From positions 1 to 10,217 of the forward strand of contig CAKXKM010000065.1 of assembly GCA_934876235.1 (NCBI GenBank): a stretch of DNA of 10,217 nucleotides, given 5' to 3'. The stretch is from Collinsella sp. AF02-46-1 (GTDB taxonomy: Bacteria > Actinomycetota > Coriobacteriia > Coriobacteriales > Coriobacteriaceae). Positions 6,168 to 10,217 of this stretch are shown piece after piece. Position 1 is the first letter of the stretch; each line of letters starts with the position of its first letter. The translations under genes and the position numbers were made by a program. A model generated the notes under the pieces. The model was not told the DNA's origin. It searched no databases and was given only the letters and a program-made list of their open reading frames with translations.

Positions 6168-6205
6168 TTCAGTTTGCAAGATGGCTATAATTGTTGAGGA
6201 ACAAT
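6163..6205 (+). promoter_or_regulatory. degV promoter with dyad at the start site
   Basis: A perfect TATAAT lies at 6186–6191. The −35 position 17 bp upstream (GTACAT, 6163–6168) is poor and falls on the right arm of the inverted repeat, suggesting regulator-dependent use. Just downstream, ATTGTT (6190–6195) and AACAAT (6200–6205) form a 6-bp dyad around GAGG at the likely transcription start. It could be a second binding site or a small leader hairpin. Confidence 0.65.
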
Positions 6206-6220
6206 TAGAAAGGACCCTCT

Positions 6221-7087
6221 ATGAGCTGGGCACTTATCTCCGATTCAAGCTGCAACCTCCGCGATTGGCAACCGACCGCGCCCCATACCACCTTTGCATT
6301 TGCGCCCCTCAAAATTCGAGTGGGGGAGCGTGAATTCATCGATGACCTTTCACTCGATGTTCATGAGCTCAACTGCGCTGTTCAGGCGGAGACGAACGCT
6401 TCTTCGAGCGCTTGTCCCAGCGTAGGGGAGTGGGCCGAACTCTTCAAATTGGCAGACAAGACCATCTGCATGCCAATCTCTGAGGGCGTGTCGGGCAGCT
6501 ACAACGCCGCCGCCACGGCTCGCGATATGGTTCTTGCCGAGGAGCCCGACCGGCAGATTCATCTAGTCAATTCGCGCGCAGCTGGCGGCAAAATGGACCT
6601 CATTTTCTTGCTGTTCGACCGCTATCTTGCAAGCAATCCGGATGTCTCATTCGAGGACGCTTGCGCATACTTCGATAGCCTTGAGCAGAACAGCAAAATC
6701 CTCTTCAGCTTGTGCAATTACGAAAACCTGGCCAAAGCCGGACGTATCCCTAAGGCAGCCGGCGTCATTGCCAATAAGCTCAATATTCACATTTTGGGCA
6801 CGGCGAGTGAAGCCGGTAAAATCGAACTCGTCGGACACACGCGTGGCGAAAAGAAGATGCTCAACAAGATCATCGACACCATGGAAGCCGAAGGTTTTAC
6901 GGGCGGCGAGGTCGTTATCGACCATGTCGAGAATGAGGCAGGCGCCCAAGCACTTGCCAGCCGAATTGTGGAGCGCTGGCCAGGCTCCAAGACTATCATC
7001 ATGCCCTGTAACGGGCTAGATTCATACTATGCCGAAATGCATGGGCTCATTATCGGCTACGGCATGGGCGTGGCTTCGGGCCAATAA
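6221..7087 (+). CDS. DegV family protein (fatty-acid-binding FakB-like)
   Basis: A 288-residue cytosolic protein of the DegV fold. Characterised members (FakB) hold a fatty acid while FakA phosphorylates it for entry into phospholipid synthesis. Visible family features are the N-terminal SDSSCNL (8–14), the PISEGVSGSYNAA segment with the conserved S-G-S that contacts the carboxylate, and the LAKAGRIPKAAGVIANKLNIHIL stretch carrying the conserved GRI arginine. The usual C-terminal HTGPG motif is not recognisable; this part reads GLIIGYGMG (275–283), so the carboxylate-contacting His seems absent. It may bind another ligand or bind differently. The ATG at 6221 follows AGAAAGGA. It is transcribed alone from its own promoter and faces the DUF1836 gene across a shared terminator. 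No FakA gene is in the window. Confidence 0.88.
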   Translation: MSWALISDSSCNLRDWQPTAPHTTFAFAPLKIRVGEREFIDDLSLDVHELNCAVQAETNASSSACPSVGEWAELFKLADKTICMPISEGVSGSYNAAATARDMVLAEEPDRQIHLVNSRAAGGKMDLIFLLFDRYLASNPDVSFEDACAYFDSLEQNSKILFSLCNYENLAKAGRIPKAAGVIANKLNIHILGTASEAGKIELVGHTRGEKKMLNKIIDTMEAEGFTGGEVVIDHVENEAGAQALASRIVERWPGSKTIIMPCNGLDSYYAEMHGLIIGYGMGVASGQ

Positions 7088-7100
7088 CGTCCAACCAAGC

Positions 7101-7151
7101 AAAAATACGGGCGGGACAAAGTGGCAGATAGACCTTTGTTCCGCCCGTTTT
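7101..7151. terminator. Bidirectional terminator between degV and the DUF1836 gene
   Basis: ACGGGCGGGACAAAG (7107–7121) pairs with CTTTGTTCCGCCCGT (7134–7148) over 15 positions with one G·U wobble. It is followed by TTTTA on the plus strand, and preceded by AAAAAT, which reads as a T-run on the minus strand. It ends 10 bp from the stop of the DUF1836 gene, so it can serve both convergent genes. Confidence 0.92.
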
Positions 7152-7160
7152 ATACGTCGG

Positions 7161-7772
7161 CTAGCTATTAAACCCATTAAACTTTAGATAGCTCATCAGG
7201 TACGCTTTCGAAACGAAGGATGAAACCGCACTGCGCACAAGCAGCGACTCACGCGTTACCTGATGCGCCGTATCGGGAACCGGCGTCTGCTCGACGGAAA
7301 ACGCCGAACGAATCGATGCCTCGAGCTGATCGACCACATAATCGAAGGCCGTCGGGGCATCGTAGCTCAAACGCTGAATGTTAAAGAGTGCCTGCACCGC
7401 AGCAATAGGTAGCACCTGCTTAAAGATGCAGATAGCGATCAGACGGGCAATCTGCTCGCGGCCATATTGCTTTTTAACCGGAGCAGGCACCAGGCCGACC
7501 TTCACGTAGTTGTTGATCATCGATGGCGTAATGACGGGCTGCTCAACGCAAATGGACAGCGGCTCCATCCACAGCGCAACATACTCAATAACCTGGTCGC
7601 GATAGAGCGTCACATTGGGCAACTGGTCATAGCGCGACAGACTCAACGTATTGAGTTTGCACACGATTTCGGACTGAATAAATGCATCGGGCAGCACCGT
7701 GGGCTGAATATCCTCAGGCTTAATACTGACCGACGAATCGGACATCGGAATAACGTGTTTAACGTGGTTCAT
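7161..7772 (-). CDS. DUF1836 domain protein (MerR-like DNA-binding regulator)
   Basis: A 203-residue protein with a DUF1836 domain from about residue 55 to 150. The clear family features are LPNVTLYRDQVIEYV, then ITPSMINNYVKVGLVPAP, KKQYGREQIARLIAI and FKQVLPI. The domain resembles a MerR winged helix-turn-helix, so it is probably a transcription factor, though members are poorly characterised. The N-terminal 50 residues and the C-terminal tail (VEQTPVPDTAHQ, then RSAVSSFVSKAYLMSYLKFNG) have no motif I recognise. I chose the ATG at 7772 because GGAGGA lies upstream at good distance; the frame is open to 7934, but that part covers the promoter. It is convergent with degV and shares a promoter-region motif with it, so it may control itself and degV. 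That link is inference. Confidence 0.85.
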   Translation of the reverse strand: MNHVKHVIPMSDSSVSIKPEDIQPTVLPDAFIQSEIVCKLNTLSLSRYDQLPNVTLYRDQVIEYVALWMEPLSICVEQPVITPSMINNYVKVGLVPAPVKKQYGREQIARLIAICIFKQVLPIAAVQALFNIQRLSYDAPTAFDYVVDQLEASIRSAFSVEQTPVPDTAHQVTRESLLVRSAVSSFVSKAYLMSYLKFNGFNS

Positions 7773-7796
7773 AAAGGTCCTCCGTTCATTTTCTAT

Positions 7797-7825
7797 ATTG
7801 TATTCTAGGTTATCTAGTTTTGCAT
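7797..7825 (-). promoter_or_regulatory. Promoter of the DUF1836 gene
   Basis: Read on the minus strand, ATGCAA (7825–7820) and TACAAT (7802–7797, 5 of 6 to TATAAT) are spaced 17 bp. The −35 box is weak. The spacer is largely filled by the motif shared with degV, so a protein bound there would contact the promoter directly. Confidence 0.6.
7808..7822 (-). promoter_or_regulatory. Copy of the CAAAACTAGATARCC motif in the DUF1836 promoter
   Basis: On the minus strand this reads CAAAACTAGATAACC. The plus strand at 6148–6162 reads CAAAACTAGATAGCC, a match of 14 of 15. It lies between the −35 and −10 boxes, where MerR-type regulators often bind. The same place also shows CTAG–5 nt–CTAG (7805–7817), giving partial two-fold symmetry. 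Confidence 0.6.
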
Positions 7826-7844
7826 ACCACATAGCCGGCAAGTA

Positions 7845-7886
7845 AAAGTGGTTGGACAACACATTGATGCATCGTCCAACCACTTT
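7845..7886 (-). terminator. Probable terminator of trxB
   Basis: AAAGTGGTTGGAC (7845–7857) and GTCCAACCACTTT (7874–7886) form a perfect 13-bp stem 40 bp beyond the trxB stop. The following T-run on the minus strand (TTTTACTT) is short but partly inside the stem. It also separates trxB from the DUF1836 promoter. Confidence 0.75.
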
Positions 7887-7926
7887 GTTTGAATATAGCA
7901 ACCTTACATAAGATATATTATCGTAC

Positions 7927-8865
7927 TTATTCACGGAGAAACGCGTATGCGCTCGTTGCTGCTATGGCTCCGTCCGAAACGGCGGTCACAACCTGGCGTA
8001 AACACTTGGAACGGATATCGCCGGCTGCAAATAAGCCGGGCGTACGGGTGGCCATCGAATCGTCGGTGACAATGCCGCCGTCAGGAGCCAGATCGACTAG
8101 ATGCTCAACCAGCTCGGTATGCGGCAGCATCCCTGTAAAGACAAAGATGCCAAACGAGCCAGGTTCAAATGACTCGGTATGAGTCTCACCGGATGCATTG
8201 TCCTTAAAGGTGATCGTCGTTGGCATTGCTTCGCCCGAGAGCTCCACAATACTAGTTTGGTACCTAACTGTAATATTGTCCTTTTCGAGTACTTTCTGAA
8301 CAACACCATCAGGCGCACGAAACTGGTCGCGGCGCAGCACGATGGTCACGCTGGTGGCAATGTCTGACAGGAACAGCGCCTCTTCGCATGCCGAATTGCC
8401 ACCACCGATTACAAAGACCTGTTTGCCGCGGAAGAACATGCCGTCACATGTTGCGCAATATGAAACGCCACGACCGCGATACGTATCCTCGCCAGCGAAA
8501 CCTGCCGGGCGCGGCGTGGCACCCATGCACGCAATGACGCTCTTGGCCGCCGTGTCACCCATATCATGATGGATGGTAAATTGAGCCACATCGGCATCGT
8601 AATCGACGCCTGTCACCATACTCCATTCAATCTGAGCTCCCAGGCCTTCTGCATGCTGTTGGAATCGCTCGCCAAGCTCAGCGCCACTCAAGAGCGGAAT
8701 GCCCGGATAGTTCTCGATCTCATTGGTTGTGGCGATCTGCCCTCCCGACATGCCCTGCTCAATCACGGTCGTCGTCAGGTTGGCACGCGCAGCGTAAATG
8801 GCGGCAGCATAGCCCGCGGGGCCGCCGCCGATAATCGCAACATCGATCGGCTGATCGGTAGTCAT
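7927..8865 (-). CDS. trxB: Thioredoxin reductase (NADPH)
   Basis: A 312-residue flavoenzyme that uses NADPH to reduce thioredoxin, the normal length for low-molecular-weight TrxB. Visible in order are the FAD-binding GGGPAG (13–18), the redox-active CATC (Cys137 and Cys140, followed by DG), the NADPH-binding GGGNSA (154–159) with RRDQFRA (178–184) that recognises the 2'-phosphate, and the C-terminal FAD-contacting GDIR (282–285). All key residues are present. The ATG at 8865 follows AGAGGA; 25 codons upstream remain open but lack a ribosome site and family resemblance. It is a single gene divergent from the glycosyltransferase, with a hairpin terminator downstream. No thioredoxin gene is in the window. 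Confidence 0.96.
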   Translation of the reverse strand: MTTDQPIDVAIIGGGPAGYAAAIYAARANLTTTVIEQGMSGGQIATTNEIENYPGIPLLSGAELGERFQQHAEGLGAQIEWSMVTGVDYDADVAQFTIHHDMGDTAAKSVIACMGATPRPAGFAGEDTYRGRGVSYCATCDGMFFRGKQVFVIGGGNSACEEALFLSDIATSVTIVLRRDQFRAPDGVVQKVLEKDNITVRYQTSIVELSGEAMPTTITFKDNASGETHTESFEPGSFGIFVFTGMLPHTELVEHLVDLAPDGGIVTDDSMATRTPGLFAAGDIRSKCLRQVVTAVSDGAIAATSAYAFLRE

Positions 8866-8983
8866 GGAACATCCTCTCGTCGAAACATTGACGTTCTTTG
8901 CGCTCATACCCAAATTTACGTGAACATGACACTCATGCACTACAATGATAAATCCGTGTTACAACGTCGAAGGGGAGTTATCG
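8866..8983. other. Divergent trxB / glycosyltransferase promoter region
   Basis: This 118-bp gap must carry both promoters. For the plus strand, TACAAT at 8941–8946 is a fair −10, and ATGACA (8926–8931, 5 of 6 to TTGACA) is a fair −35, but they do not pair at normal spacing. For trxB only a weak TATGAG-type box is visible. I cannot assign either promoter with confidence and see no clear operator. Confidence 0.5.
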
Positions 8984-10217
8984 ATGGATCAAACGCAGAC
9001 GAGCGACGACGCTCCCCTGCTCACGCACAGCACTCCCCAATCGGAGCAAACAGCGCTCTTGGCTCAGCAAAAATCTCTCGTGACCATCGTGCACGCCTCG
9101 GTCGGCTCAGGCCATAAGGCCGCCGCAAATGCGATTGCGCAGGCCTTCGACCTCATCCGCGGCACCAATGGCATCCCCGAGGATGTTGAGATTGAAGTGC
9201 TCGATATCCTTGATTTTGGACGTATTAAATTCGACGGTAATAAGACCGCGGCTTCTTTTACGGGAGCCACGCGCCCCATTTACGACCTGACCTGGAGATA
9301 TACACTTACGGGACATCTTCTCTGGGGTGGCGGCACGGCATGGTCGCGAATCATGTTCCCCGCCTTCAACGAATATATTCGTAGCCGCAGGCCCATAGCC
9401 GTGGTCGCAACGCACATCACAGCAGCCAATGTTGCCGTGGGTGCCCGCATAATTACGGGTATCGATTATCCAGTCATCTGCGTACCGACCGACTACGAAG
9501 TCGAGGGCTGGTGGCCCCACAAGGACACCGATCTATTCTGTGTTGCCAACGAATTTATGTCCGAAACGCTGCGTCCGCGCAAGGTGCCCGAGGCAAAGAT
9601 TCGCATTACCGGCATTCCTATTCGCGCCGGATTCGACACGGATTACGATCGCGAGGAAGAGCTAGCCAAGTTCAACCTCCCCACCGACAAGACCGTCGTG
9701 CTGGTTATGGCCGGCGCCAGTTTACCTCAACCGTACGTCCGCTTTCGCGCGGCGATGGACCAGACCCTCCCCTTCCTACGCAGCTTTGAGGACATGCATT
9801 TTGTCTTTTTGCCGGGCAAGGATGAGGAATACGCCGACCGCCTCAAGACGCTCTTCGACGCCATGAAGCTCGAAAACGTTACGGTTCTGGACTACGTGGA
9901 CGACATGGCGGCCCTCATGCACGGCTGCGACCTGGCAATTCTCAAATCGGGCGGACTCACCGTCACCGAGTGCCTGTGCGCGCATCTGCCGATGATCCTG
10001 CTGGGCAAGTCCTATGGCCAGGAAAAGGCCAACACCACGATGCTCACCGGCATGGGCGCCAGTATGCATGTCACCACCGCACGAGAACTCATCGTAACCC
10101 TGCGCCACCTGCACGACCATCCCGAATCACTCAAAGCGCTACTCATCAACGGCGAAGTTCTACGCCGCCCCCACGCAGCCGAAGACATAGCCATCGCAAC
10201 CATGGAGCTCGTAGGCA
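8984..10217 (+). CDS. MGDG-synthase-family glycosyltransferase (partial; C-terminus beyond right edge)
   Basis: At least 411 residues of a GT-B, GT28-like enzyme, open to the window end. Relatives (plant MGDG synthase, Bacillus UgtP) add hexose from a nucleotide sugar to diacylglycerol at the inner membrane face. The N-terminal family part has IVHASVGSGHKAAANAI (35–51), whose GSGHK loop is diagnostic. It continues with VATHITAANVAVG (141–153) and CVPTDYEVEGWWPHKDTDLF (166–185). The donor-binding half has ITGIPIR (208–214), a LPGKDEEY segment, KSGGLTVTE (321–329) and GQEKAN (345–350), matching the sugar-nucleotide site of this family. The first 30 residues are polar and probably disordered. 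AGGGGAG at good distance supports the ATG at 8984. Sugar and lipid acceptor cannot be told from sequence. It is transcribed divergently from trxB. Confidence 0.88.
   Translation, partial: MDQTQTSDDAPLLTHSTPQSEQTALLAQQKSLVTIVHASVGSGHKAAANAIAQAFDLIRGTNGIPEDVEIEVLDILDFGRIKFDGNKTAASFTGATRPIYDLTWRYTLTGHLLWGGGTAWSRIMFPAFNEYIRSRRPIAVVATHITAANVAVGARIITGIDYPVICVPTDYEVEGWWPHKDTDLFCVANEFMSETLRPRKVPEAKIRITGIPIRAGFDTDYDREEELAKFNLPTDKTVVLVMAGASLPQPYVRFRAAMDQTLPFLRSFEDMHFVFLPGKDEEYADRLKTLFDAMKLENVTVLDYVDDMAALMHGCDLAILKSGGLTVTECLCAHLPMILLGKSYGQEKANTTMLTGMGASMHVTTARELIVTLRHLHDHPESLKALLINGEVLRRPHAAEDIAIATMELVG

Noticed and set aside
8566..9117. 183-codon plus-strand frame across trxB and the start of the glycosyltransferase
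   Set aside because: It runs antisense to trxB and out of frame with the glycosyltransferase, and has no recognisable domain.

Overview
The window most likely comes from a Collinsella-like member of the Coriobacteriia (gut Actinobacteriota). Three things point there. A CDP-alcohol phosphatidyltransferase, a GarA/OdhI-type FHA protein and a MerR regulator lie in the same order as pgsA2–garA–Rv1828 in mycobacteria. A CwlO/PcsB-like NlpC/P60 hydrolase follows them. DUF1836, MGDG-synthase-type glycosyltransferase and LanFEG-type genes are also common in this class. This assignment is inference from gene content, not from a marker gene.

Layout. Positions 1–1838 (minus strand) hold a very GC-rich, translationally coupled ABC transporter of the lantibiotic-immunity type: ATPase, permease E, and a permease G cut by the left edge. 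Positions 1839–2234 form a divergent intergenic region with a 59-bp palindrome (2049–2107) and a promoter for the plus-strand genes. Positions 2235–6053 hold a plus-strand series: pgsA-like phosphatidyltransferase, GarA-like FHA protein, MerR-type regulator, apt, and a secreted NlpC/P60 hydrolase. It ends at a clear terminator (6078–6120). Positions 6121–7087 hold a perfect 16-bp inverted repeat, a TATAAT promoter and a degV-family gene. A shared bidirectional terminator (7101–7151) separates degV from a convergent DUF1836 regulator (7161–7772, minus). Then come trxB (7927–8865, minus) and, divergent from it, an MGDG-synthase-family glycosyltransferase (8984 to the right edge, truncated).

How the genes may work together. 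Several act on the envelope: phospholipid synthesis (pgsA), fatty-acid binding (DegV), glycolipid synthesis (glycosyltransferase), cell-wall hydrolysis (NlpC/P60) and antimicrobial-peptide export (LanFEG). The GarA-like protein and its MerR neighbour are probable signalling and regulatory proteins.

The most interesting unexplained signals are three. A 15-nt motif (CAAAACTAGATARCC) is shared by the degV and DUF1836 promoter regions, and its core is part of a perfect palindrome at degV. A GarA-like protein keeps only one of the two classical adjacent phospho-threonine positions. A long palindrome lies in the divergent intergenic region at the composition boundary. I found no CRISPR array, transposase, tRNA or rRNA.
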